Shown here piece by piece: positions 22,129-28,233 of a stretch of DNA of 48,104 bases. The DNA is taken from positions 1 through 48,104 of IMG/VR virus record IMGVR_UViG_3300025669_000055. The stretch is one strand, 5' to 3'. The position numbers were made by a program, and so were the translations under genes. Source of the stretch: a virus. How positions within the stretch are numbered: position 1 is the stretch's first letter; every line of letters begins with the position of its first letter. Under the pieces are notes generated by a model. The model was not told the DNA's origin. It ran no database searches and was given only the letters and a program-made list of their open reading frames with translations.

Positions 22129-23697
22129 ATGCTAACGAATGCACTCGTCCAAGGGGCGACTAAAAATAGTATTTTAATTGCTAATTATATGATAGAGCAA
22201 GCCACAATTGACGGTAAACACTTCGCCTATAGCGAGAAAGAAAAAATGCTTTACTGTTATGATGGTAAGATTTATATACCATTCGAAGGGATCGATCTTG
22301 ATCAGTTTTTCCACGATTTTATGGTTCAATACAACGCCACCGAAATGTGGAAATCGTCAAGACTTGCAGAATTTGAGCGAGCAATTAAAGTAAATAAATT
22401 AGTCCCTCGAGTAGAGATGGACGATTACAATGATCAGATTTGTTTTAAGAACGGAGTGCTAGACATGAAGACAATGGAATTTAAAAATCATAGTAGTTCA
22501 CTATATTTCTCAACATTTGTAGATGTAGATTACGACCCGAAAGTAGGTTCCGAACCAGTAGCATTTTTAACCACAATGGAAAAAATCTTTTTCAATACTA
22601 AAACCGGAAAACCAGACTATGACACAATCGATCTTATAAAATGTATAGGTGGCTCCCTCATCTTTCCTAAAAATAAATTAAAACAATTGTTTATTTTCTT
22701 AGGTGGTGGTTCGAATGGTAAATCTGTAATAATGAATACATTTGCGATGTTTTTTTCAACCGACCACACCACTTATTTATCTCTCGAGGAGCTGTCAACT
22801 AAAAACAAAGAAAGGTCACGGTTGCTAAAGTCTCGTATCAATTTTTGTTCAGAGGAAAAAGGTGGAACTATTAATTCAGAAGAAATCAAACGGATTGTTT
22901 ATGGCGAGGGTATAACAATTGGACGGATGTATAAAGAGGCGGTTGAATTTATCCCTAAGACTAAAATTGTTGTGGCCGCTAATTCAAAACCATATTTTAA
23001 AGATACTAGTTATGGATTAGAGCGACGACTTACAATCGTAAACTTCGACAATTTATTTCTGCAAACTGCTAAGTTTAAAAAAACTAAAGACGCGGAGAAG
23101 CAAGGTATATTTTTAGCAGAAGATGATGATGATTTAATGGCTAAAATAAGAAAAGAACGTACACAAATTTTAAACTTTTTCCTAAAAGGATTGAAAATAT
23201 TAGTAGATCGTAAATGGGAAATGCCTGAAAGTGTTGCTGTTAAAGAGGCTAAAGAAGAATATATTGAGGGTAATGACACAGTTGGAACTTGGTTGAAAGA
23301 TAATTATGAAGTTGATGTTAGTGGAGAATCAAAGATATTAGCCTCTGATATTCTAGTAAACTACAGGACTTGGTACCAGGATAATGTAAGCACTCGATCA
23401 TTAAACTTTGCAGTTAATACAATGGGTACAAGAATTAATGAAATTTTCAGATTAAAGCCAATCCGTAAAGCAGTAAATGGTAAGAGATTGGCGCATTATA
23501 CATTAATGAAAAAAATATATGTTACTGACGACGATACAACAGAAGAGCCAGGAGATGGAAGTGAGCTACCGGTGGGCGATCTTGTGCAGGGCTCGTTATC
23601 TATACCAGAAAATCAAGGAGAGCCTACCACCAAGAGAAGTGAATCGGGAGAAGGAAATCAAGAGGTTGAGGAGAATAGCCAAGAAAGAACTCAGTAA
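22129..23697 (+). CDS. Superfamily 3 replicative helicase (P4/D5-type)
   Basis: A 522-residue protein that would unwind DNA at the phage origin. It has the SF3 Walker A FLGGGSNGKS at residues 190-199, a Walker B-like FCSEE near 239-243, and the sensor motif KIVVAANSKPYF at about 279-290 followed by LERRLTIVNF. The N-terminal 130 residues match the D5_N-type region that precedes the ATPase in P4 primase-helicases, but no primase catalytic domain is fused. The C-terminal 50 residues are acidic and low-complexity, and their DNA also encodes the start of the next gene in another frame. Confidence 0.88.
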   Translation: MLTNALVQGATKNSILIANYMIEQATIDGKHFAYSEKEKMLYCYDGKIYIPFEGIDLDQFFHDFMVQYNATEMWKSSRLAEFERAIKVNKLVPRVEMDDYNDQICFKNGVLDMKTMEFKNHSSSLYFSTFVDVDYDPKVGSEPVAFLTTMEKIFFNTKTGKPDYDTIDLIKCIGGSLIFPKNKLKQLFIFLGGGSNGKSVIMNTFAMFFSTDHTTYLSLEELSTKNKERSRLLKSRINFCSEEKGGTINSEEIKRIVYGEGITIGRMYKEAVEFIPKTKIVVAANSKPYFKDTSYGLERRLTIVNFDNLFLQTAKFKKTKDAEKQGIFLAEDDDDLMAKIRKERTQILNFFLKGLKILVDRKWEMPESVAVKEAKEEYIEGNDTVGTWLKDNYEVDVSGESKILASDILVNYRTWYQDNVSTRSLNFAVNTMGTRINEIFRLKPIRKAVNGKRLAHYTLMKKIYVTDDDTTEEPGDGSELPVGDLVQGSLSIPENQGEPTTKRSESGEGNQEVEENSQERTQ

Positions 23698-24133
23698 GTG
23701 GCAACATTTACGCCTAGAAGCTGATACAAAAGACCTGTGGTTTATAGATGATCAAACATTGATATGGTTGGAAAGGTTTAATAAATGTGAGAAGACACTA
23801 GCTTATTATAGACGGCTTAAAAAAGCTGATAAAGACGAAAAAGAGGGTAAAGTAGTTACCAGACCGGTTGAATATGATATTGAGAGGCTGAAAGAGACAC
23901 CAATTGTAGATATAGTTAAGCATTATGGCTTCAACGTTAAAATGTCCGGTGTCGGGCGTGGGTACATTAAATTAAGGCAAGAGAAAACCGCCTCATGTTG
24001 CTTAACAGTTGATAAAAATACATTTCACGACTTTGGATCCGGTGAACACGGCGACGTAATCGATTTCGTAGCCAAACAAGAAAACTGTGGATTTCAAGAG
24101 GCATGTAAAAGATTAACATTAATGGGATATTGA
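23519..24133 (+). CDS. Primase-like protein with degenerate CHC2 zinc finger
   Basis: A 204-residue protein. The C-terminal 75 residues look like a DnaG-type CHC2 zinc-binding domain: FHDFGSGEHGDVIDFVAKQ then FQEACKRL, but the cysteines and histidine that bind zinc are mostly lost. The N-terminal part is basic and helical. The ORF starts 179 bp inside the helicase gene in a different frame; the ATG follows AAAAAAATATATG, this genome's typical start leader. A later start is possible. It probably supplies DNA recognition to the helicase as a separate subunit. Confidence 0.65.
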   Translation: MLLTTIQQKSQEMEVSYRWAILCRARYLYQKIKESLPPREVNREKEIKRLRRIAKKELSKWQHLRLEADTKDLWFIDDQTLIWLERFNKCEKTLAYYRRLKKADKDEKEGKVVTRPVEYDIERLKETPIVDIVKHYGFNVKMSGVGRGYIKLRQEKTASCCLTVDKNTFHDFGSGEHGDVIDFVAKQENCGFQEACKRLTLMGY

Positions 24134-24134
24134 T

Positions 24135-24254
24135 ATGACTAAAGAAAAAGGTGTAATTCTGATAATATTTATAGTTTGTATATACTTTGGATTAAAATAC
24201 GACAGTCATTTAGCAACTATTGGAGCATTAATATCGTTATTATTATTAATATAA
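24135..24254 (+). CDS. Small hydrophobic membrane protein, 39 residues
   Basis: Starts MTKEKGVILIIFIVCIYFGL. Two hydrophobic stretches separated by KYDSH (about residues 21-25) suggest a helical hairpin in the membrane. The ATG overlaps the stop of the primase-like gene (ATTGATATG). Small membrane proteins among replication genes may tether replication to the membrane or act in exclusion; unknown. Confidence 0.55.
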   Translation: MTKEKGVILIIFIVCIYFGLKYDSHLATIGALISLLLLI

Positions 24255-24260
24255 AATTTT

Positions 24261-24959
24261 ATGCAAGTAATTTTATTCGACACAGAAACAACAGGTCTAA
24301 AAAACCCTCGACTGGTCCAACTAGCTTGGAAGTCAGAGAATAAGGACGTTAATCAAATGTTTTTTAAACCACCAGTACCAATTGAATTTGGTGCAATGGC
24401 TGTTCATCATATTACTAACGAAGACGTAGAAAAAGCCCCAATATTTGATGATGAGTTAAGGAAATTTTGGCAAAAAAAACTTAAAGATGTTGTTGCCGTT
24501 GCTCACAATCTACCGTTTGATGTTGGTGTTATGAGAAACGAAGGCGTGATAATTAATGGTGGAATATGTACCTTAAAAGTTGCTCGGTTTTTATTTCCAA
24601 ATGAAGAACAACACAAAATGCAATACTTGAGATATAGTTTAAAGTTAAAAGTAGATCGTGAAGCCGTCGCGCATGATGCCAAGGGCGACGTAATGGTTTT
24701 AGACGCTTTATTTAATAAGCTCTATGTAGTAATAGCGGAAAGGATGAGTTCACCTACTTTTGATGATATAATTGAAGAAATGATTAAAATCACCGGACAA
24801 CCATCAATCCTAAATAAAATTAGTTTTGGTAAGCACCGCGGAAAAACAATTAAAGAAATTATAGCCACAGATTCTAGTTATATTGATTGGCTGCTTAAAC
24901 AACCAACACTTGATAATGATTTAAAATATTCAATTAATTATCATAAAAAAAATGCGTGA
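24261..24959 (+). CDS. DnaQ-like DEDDh exonuclease
   Basis: A 232-residue 3'-5' exonuclease. ExoI motif FDTET has Asp7 and Glu9; ExoII HNLPFD has Asp87; ExoIIIepsilon AHDAKGD has His138 and Asp143. After about residue 185 a second small domain appears (ISFGKHRGKTIKEI and YIDWLLKQ), a short module I know from the C-terminus of several phage and bacterial exonucleases. It would proofread or degrade DNA during replication. No DNA polymerase is encoded in this window, so host polymerase is probably used. It overlaps the next gene by 8 bp. Confidence 0.88.
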   Translation: MQVILFDTETTGLKNPRLVQLAWKSENKDVNQMFFKPPVPIEFGAMAVHHITNEDVEKAPIFDDELRKFWQKKLKDVVAVAHNLPFDVGVMRNEGVIINGGICTLKVARFLFPNEEQHKMQYLRYSLKLKVDREAVAHDAKGDVMVLDALFNKLYVVIAERMSSPTFDDIIEEMIKITGQPSILNKISFGKHRGKTIKEIIATDSSYIDWLLKQPTLDNDLKYSINYHKKNA

Positions 24960-25326
24960 TTTATTTAGAACAGAAGGATTGAAAATATCCTATATAAAGG
25001 AATACATTGACCGGCGTAACCATCTTATAGGATTGGTAATAATAGCTTTATTTATTTTTGCAGCAGTATTTTTATGCTCAAACCTTCTAGTATTAAGAGG
25101 AAAAGTTCTTGAGCGATCAGAGAAAGAATGTGTAAGCGCAAGCGCTATTAGTAGCTGGGAGAACAGTCTAAACATCGCTAACCAAATCTGTGTCGAATCT
25201 CAAGGAAATTATATTTTAGATCTCAAAACTAATTATGATGCTCAAATAGGTAATCTTGAATCAGATGTCAAATATTGGAAGGACGCGTATATGTGGTTAA
25301 AATTTCAAAATAAAGAAGAAGAATAA
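24952..25326 (+). CDS. Single-pass membrane protein with coiled-coil tail
   Basis: A 124-residue protein: basic N-terminus, transmembrane helix at about residues 24-48 (NHLIGLVIIALFIFAAVFLC), then an extracytoplasmic helical region with two cysteines. The topology is like an Rz-type inner-membrane spanin, but its place next to the exonuclease and far from the holin-like genes argues against it. No family recognised. Confidence 0.55.
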   Translation: MRDLFRTEGLKISYIKEYIDRRNHLIGLVIIALFIFAAVFLCSNLLVLRGKVLERSEKECVSASAISSWENSLNIANQICVESQGNYILDLKTNYDAQIGNLESDVKYWKDAYMWLKFQNKEEE

Positions 25327-25346
25327 CATTAATTATAAATAAATAT

Positions 25347-25484
25347 ATGGATAAATATTTTTGGATTTGTCCAAACTGTAATACATGGAATAGGAAGGTA
25401 ACTGCGACTGAAACACAGGCAACAAATTTTACTGGTGCTGAATGTGAACATTGTGATTATAGACCAGATAATTATACATATTAA
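25347..25484 (+). CDS. Small zinc-ribbon protein, 45 residues
   Basis: Starts MDKYFWICPNCNTW and ends CEHCDYRPDNYTY: two CxxC knuckles about 22 residues apart, a minimal zinc ribbon. The ATG follows AAATAAATAT. Probably a nucleic-acid- or RNA-polymerase-binding protein. Confidence 0.65.
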   Translation: MDKYFWICPNCNTWNRKVTATETQATNFTGAECEHCDYRPDNYTY

Positions 25485-25499
25485 AAAAGGAAACAAAAA

Positions 25500-25622
25500 T
25501 TGAAGAAATGTGAAAACTGTGCCAGAAGAATCTGGCTAGTAACAAAATGGGGCTGTACTGTCTATCGAATACAGGTATTTAAAAAGAACCCTGTATTATG
25601 CAGGGAACACAAAAAAGCTTAG
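25500..25622 (+). CDS. Small Cys-rich protein with TTG start, 40 residues
   Basis: Reads (M)KKCENCARRIWLVTKWGCT then LCREHKKA. CxxC and a later C-x2-H could bind zinc. The likely start is TTG at 25500, because AAGGA lies 8 nt upstream, one of the few Shine-Dalgarno sequences in the early arm. No ATG is in a suitable place. The stop overlaps the left arm of a hairpin. Confidence 0.5.
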   Translation: MKKCENCARRIWLVTKWGCTVYRIQVFKKNPVLCREHKKA

Positions 25623-25644
25623 GGGAGGGCTTTAATTCTCCCCT
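25621..25644 (+). promoter_or_regulatory. Intergenic hairpin AGGGGAG/CTCCCCT
   Basis: Perfect 7-bp arms with a 10-nt loop between two early genes. No U-run follows. Confidence 0.6.
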
Positions 25645-25659
25645 ATCTAAATTAAAATT

Positions 25660-26106
25660 ATGAAAATTTATAAAACACAAAAAGAAGTAGAAAAAGACAT
25701 TAAAAATGGAGTGTTAGCTATCGAGGGAGATGTTAAATTTGAATGTTCAATTTACATCAGTGCTTCAATTAAGGTAACCGCTGGGGACATTAACGCTTTG
25801 GACATTAACGCTTGGAACATTAACGCTTGGAACATTAACGCTGGGAACATTGACGCTTGGAACATTAACGCTGGGAACATTGACGCTGGGAACATTGACG
25901 CTAGGAACATTTTATATTACGCCTTTTGTGGAGTGTATGATTCTATCAGATGTTTATCTATTAAAGCTAAAAGAGAATCTCACAGCGAGCCAGTTTGTCT
26001 TGATGGTAAATTAGAAATAAAAGACGAAGAAGAAAAAGTAACTATTAAAATATCTAAGAAATCCTTAGAAGCTTTAAAAGAAAGTGGTATAGAGATAATT
26101 GAATAG
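25660..26106 (+). CDS. Pentapeptide-repeat protein
   Basis: A 148-residue protein with an N-terminal 40-residue part, eight tandem five-residue units of the form (N/D)I(N/D)A(W/G) at about residues 43-82, and a C-terminal beta-rich domain (CLDGKLEIKDEEEKVTIKIS). Pentapeptide repeats fold as a right-handed beta-helix; some mimic DNA (MfpA, Qnr). The repeat DNA is nearly perfect 15-bp units, so copy number probably changes fast. I know similar proteins in phages and bacteria, without a proven function. It is followed by a large structured RNA candidate. Confidence 0.7.
   Translation: MKIYKTQKEVEKDIKNGVLAIEGDVKFECSIYISASIKVTAGDINALDINAWNINAWNINAGNIDAWNINAGNIDAGNIDARNILYYAFCGVYDSIRCLSIKAKRESHSEPVCLDGKLEIKDEEEKVTIKISKKSLEALKESGIEIIE
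25786..25905. repeat. Eight tandem 15-bp units
   Basis: Eight copies of AACATTAACGCTTGG-type units, differing at only a few positions (AAC/GAC at the start, TTAAC/TTGAC, TTGG/TGGG). They encode the pentapeptide repeats of the surrounding gene. Confidence 0.9.
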
Positions 26107-26121
26107 GTTGCCAGAGTCGAT

Positions 26122-26149
26122 GCTAGGTGAGACTTAAAATAATCCTAGC
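26122..26149 (+). promoter_or_regulatory. Hairpin GCTAGG/CCTAGC
   Basis: Perfect 6-bp arms (26122-26127 and 26144-26149) just upstream of the large structured element at 26156-26321; probably part of the same RNA. Confidence 0.55.
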
Positions 26150-26155
26150 TACAAC

Positions 26156-26321
26156 TTTGTTTATTACATTCTAGTAATATTGAGGACAGCGTAAAATGTT
26201 GCTGTTGCGGGAGGTGGATTGGTTGCGTCTCCCTAAGACTTACATCGGCTTAAAGTCCGTGGCGAATCCTCTAACCAAGAGTTTGAACCCTAAAGGATAT
26301 TACTAGAATGTAGTAAACAAA
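26156..26321 (+). ncRNA. Large structured RNA candidate closed by a 25-bp stem
   Basis: The 25 bases 26156-26180 are complementary to 26297-26321 with a single G-U pair. The 116-nt interior can form ACAGC/GCTGT (26186-26205), GGGAG/CTCCC (26209-26233), GACTT/AAGTC (26237-26257) and CTCT/AGAG near 26270-26281. TTGGTT in the loop of the GGGAG hairpin can pair with AACCAA (26273-26278), a pseudoknot. No tRNA cloverleaf or known class is recognisable to me. It lies in a 246-bp gap between two early genes. A small inverted-repeat mobile element is the alternative, but I see no clear target duplication. Confidence 0.65.
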
Positions 26322-26352
26322 CCCCTACTAAATAATTATTAATATAAAAGAG

Positions 26353-26553
26353 ATGAAAAAACATCTATGGACACTTATATATACCGACACAGATAGGGTT
26401 AGGGCTGCTTCTTTTAATATAACTGGTGTTAATAGTAGTTTTATTCCTGTGTTTTTTACCAGAAGAGATGCTGTTACTTTTTATAAAAAGTCTTTTAAAG
26501 AAGTTGAGACTACCTTGAAAATAACTAAGATAACCTTGTTAGAAACTAAATAA
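26353..26553 (+). CDS. Hypothetical early protein, 66 residues
   Basis: Starts MKKHLWTLIYTDTDRVRAAS. A small alpha-beta protein with alternating beta strands (LWTLIYTD, FIPVFFTR, TLKITKITLLE). Possibly paired with the structured RNA just upstream, since it is the next gene downstream. No family recognised. AAAGAG lies just before the ATG and is a weak Shine-Dalgarno. Confidence 0.55.
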   Translation: MKKHLWTLIYTDTDRVRAASFNITGVNSSFIPVFFTRRDAVTFYKKSFKEVETTLKITKITLLETK

Positions 26554-26615
26554 CCCTAAGCACTACTAATATGAATAAACTAACCCATGACTAATTAATA
26601 TAATAAATAACAAAA

Positions 26616-26987
26616 ATGAAAAAAGTAATTTTCACAATCTGCATCGCCTTTCTATTGTTTGGTGGTGTAGCAAGTGCGGCAACATTGCCTATCGGAGACC
26701 TATCTGGTTTCTTTGTAATGATTCCAAGAATCAGTACTTATAATTATTACATGTCTCAAGACGGTAATGATGTATCAATGAACTTTCTAACAAACTTCAA
26801 GACTGAAGGACATGTTATGATTGTTGATACGGACACAGGTATTGATCAAATGTATTACGAAGGAGCTGAAAGTGTTTTTCACACAATGAGCATTACACTA
26901 CCATCAGGTAATTATGAAATGTTTGCAGTAACCGAGGGAAGACACGGGCTATTAACAGGTGATGTTATTCCATTCACTATTGATTAG
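26616..26987 (+). CDS. Secreted protein of the early arm
   Basis: A 123-residue protein with a clear Sec signal peptide: MKKVIFTICIAFLLFGGVASA, cleavage expected after ASA at about residue 21. The mature part is beta-rich and acidic (FKTEGHVMIVDTDTG, ITLPSGNYEMFAVTEG), and looks like an immunoglobulin-like sandwich. An early exported phage protein may change the cell surface, for example superinfection exclusion. It is followed by a strong hairpin, a DnaA box and a promoter, so it ends a transcription unit. Confidence 0.65.
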   Translation: MKKVIFTICIAFLLFGGVASAATLPIGDLSGFFVMIPRISTYNYYMSQDGNDVSMNFLTNFKTEGHVMIVDTDTGIDQMYYEGAESVFHTMSITLPSGNYEMFAVTEGRHGLLTGDVIPFTID

Positions 26988-26994
26988 TGTATGT

Positions 26995-27018
26995 CTGCCC
27001 CTGTTTTTCTGGGGGCAG
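26995..27018 (+). promoter_or_regulatory. Intergenic hairpin CTGCCCC/GGGGCAG
   Basis: Perfect 7-bp GC-rich stem with a T-rich loop, just after the secreted-protein gene. No U-run follows, so terminator activity is uncertain. Confidence 0.6.
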
Positions 27019-27038
27019 GAATATGCCAAGCAACAAAC

Positions 27039-27047
27039 TGTGGATAA
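27039..27047 (-). promoter_or_regulatory. DnaA box
   Basis: TGTGGATAA, the fourth perfect DnaA box in the window, about 50 bp upstream of the regulator promoter. Confidence 0.55.
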
Positions 27048-27096
27048 CTAAACTATAGTACAGAAAGTGTCTAAAATTACACTATTTATAAGGGTC

Positions 27097-27125
27097 TTGT
27101 ATAATTTTAGTTAGTATGCTACAAT
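27097..27125 (+). promoter_or_regulatory. Promoter for the regulator and recombination genes
   Basis: TTGTAT, 17-bp spacer, TACAAT, with TATGC before the -10, like the promoter at 17599. An inverted repeat AGTGT/ACACT (27066-27083) lies just upstream and may be an operator. Confidence 0.6.
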
Positions 27126-27161
27126 AAAAAAAAAGGAAATTTAAATAATTAATAAATAAGT

Positions 27162-27392
27162 ATGCTTTTAGCAGAAATCAAAAAATTGAATAAAAACATC
27201 AAGTTAGAGGATGTGGCACAATTATCAGGCTTGTCAGCAGTTCGTCTTTATGAAATTAATAAACGTCCAGAACAAAAGACTTTGAAATTAATGACGATGG
27301 AACGAATTTACAGTGCTACGTATAAACTATGTGGGGCTGGATTAACACCGGATAAATATTTAATTGGAGTCGTATTACCGTTTAAAAAATAA
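27162..27392 (+). CDS. Helix-turn-helix regulator (XRE/Cro-like)
   Basis: A 76-residue protein. The segment KLEDVAQLSGLSAVRLYEIN (about residues 16-35) fits an XRE-type helix-turn-helix with the recognition helix at SAVRLYEIN. The C-terminal part (LCGAGLTPDKYLIGVVLPF) is short, as in Cro-type proteins. It is the first gene after the promoter at 27097 and is a good candidate to bind the palindromic operators near 17 kb or the AGTGT/ACACT repeat in its own promoter. Confidence 0.7.
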   Translation: MLLAEIKKLNKNIKLEDVAQLSGLSAVRLYEINKRPEQKTLKLMTMERIYSATYKLCGAGLTPDKYLIGVVLPFKK

Positions 27393-27403
27393 TATAAAAT
27401 TTT

Positions 27404-27874
27404 ATGAGTGAAGAACAACAAGATGGTGAAAAATGGGAAGAGGTTAGCTCTGACTTAGGACGCACTATCCGTTGGCGAGAAGTCGCTAAAGATGATAAAG
27501 AAGCTGAAAAGACTATCTTTATCGGGACCGAAGTTGTCGGTATTTATACCGAGAAGAGAGAAAATATTGGCGAAAATAGCGCCACTATTTATCAAGTTAA
27601 TACAATTGAGCATGGTATGTTGAATATCTGGTCAACCACAGTATTAGCTGATAAGATGAAGAGAATTTTCGAAGGCAACGAAGTACGAATCACAATGAAA
27701 GGCGAACAGAAGCCTAAAGCCGGTGGTAAAGCTTATATGCTTTTCGACGTTTTCCAACGTCCGCCATCAGCAGAATTAGTTGCTCAGTTAGGAGTTGAAA
27801 AAAAGGAAGAAGAAAAAGAGGAAGAAAAAGAGGAGGAATCAACTGATGAAGAGGTAGATCCTAAATTTGATTAA
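27404..27874 (+). CDS. Single-stranded DNA-binding-like protein
   Basis: A 156-residue protein. Residues about 35-115 look like an OB-fold: KTIFIGTEVVGIYTEKRENI, then a strand-helix-strand section ending EVRITMKGEQKPKAGGKAYM and LFDVFQ. The C-terminal 30 residues are strongly acidic (Glu-rich), ending DPKFD, as in SSB-type proteins that recruit partners through an acidic tail. It lies directly upstream of the recombination genes. It might alternatively be an annealing-type protein cofactor. Confidence 0.65.
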   Translation: MSEEQQDGEKWEEVSSDLGRTIRWREVAKDDKEAEKTIFIGTEVVGIYTEKRENIGENSATIYQVNTIEHGMLNIWSTTVLADKMKRIFEGNEVRITMKGEQKPKAGGKAYMLFDVFQRPPSAELVAQLGVEKKEEEKEEEKEEESTDEEVDPKFD

Positions 27875-27891
27875 GTTTTCCTTAATGAATT

Positions 27892-27931
27892 GTTACCCTC
27901 TCCTTAGTTTCTAGCACTAGGGAGGGGTAAC
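27892..27931 (+). promoter_or_regulatory. Long intergenic hairpin after the SSB-like gene
   Basis: Arms beginning GTTACCC and ending GGGTAAC pair over about 15 bp with two G-U pairs and a 9-10-nt loop. No U-run follows. A second long hairpin follows at 27947-28010. Confidence 0.65.
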
Positions 27932-27946
27932 ATATATTGTTTATTG

Positions 27947-28010
27947 AAGCGGGTAGGCGGAAAATTATTGGTGTGTGTACGGGCATGTATACGCATTTAC
28001 CTGCCCGCTT
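27947..28010 (+). promoter_or_regulatory. Second long intergenic hairpin
   Basis: AAGCGGG and AGG (27947-27957) pair with CCT and CCCGCTT (28000-28010). The 42-nt interior has a further GTGTAC/GTATAC helix. It ends 18 bp before the next ATG; stem GCGGG/CCCGC is shared with the hairpins at 17897 and 18126. Confidence 0.65.
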
Positions 28011-28028
28011 TAATAAATAATCTCTTAT

Positions 28029-28232
28029 ATGATTTATACAAAATTAAGTGCAAAAAAATCACGTACAATCGGTACCCTTGATTCGCACGGTAAAACAAGA
28101 TTTAAGAAGATCGAGTTTCAAGCCGACGTTGAGTTAGACGAAAGTGACGATCCTGCAACCTGTAGGCAAGAACTCTCAACATTTATAGATAATTATTTAA
28201 GTGAGGAAGCTGCTAAAGCTTCTAAAAAATAA
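28029..28232 (+). CDS. Small protein of the recombination operon, 67 residues
   Basis: Starts MIYTKLSAKKSRTIGTLDSH; first half beta, second half helical and acidic. It lies 1 bp before the ATPase gene and so is part of the same operon. The type of protein (basic beta hairpin then helix) is common in phage recombination clusters, but no family is recognised. Confidence 0.6.
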   Translation: MIYTKLSAKKSRTIGTLDSHGKTRFKKIEFQADVELDESDDPATCRQELSTFIDNYLSEEAAKASKK

Positions 28233-28233
28233 T

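Noticed and set aside
25786-25905. CRISPR-like array
   Set aside because: The units are 15 bp, contiguous without spacers and in frame with a pentapeptide-repeat protein.
26156-26321. tRNA, tmRNA or group I intron
   Set aside because: No cloverleaf with a proper acceptor and T arm, no tag reading frame and no clear intron core; the flanking genes are intact and complete.
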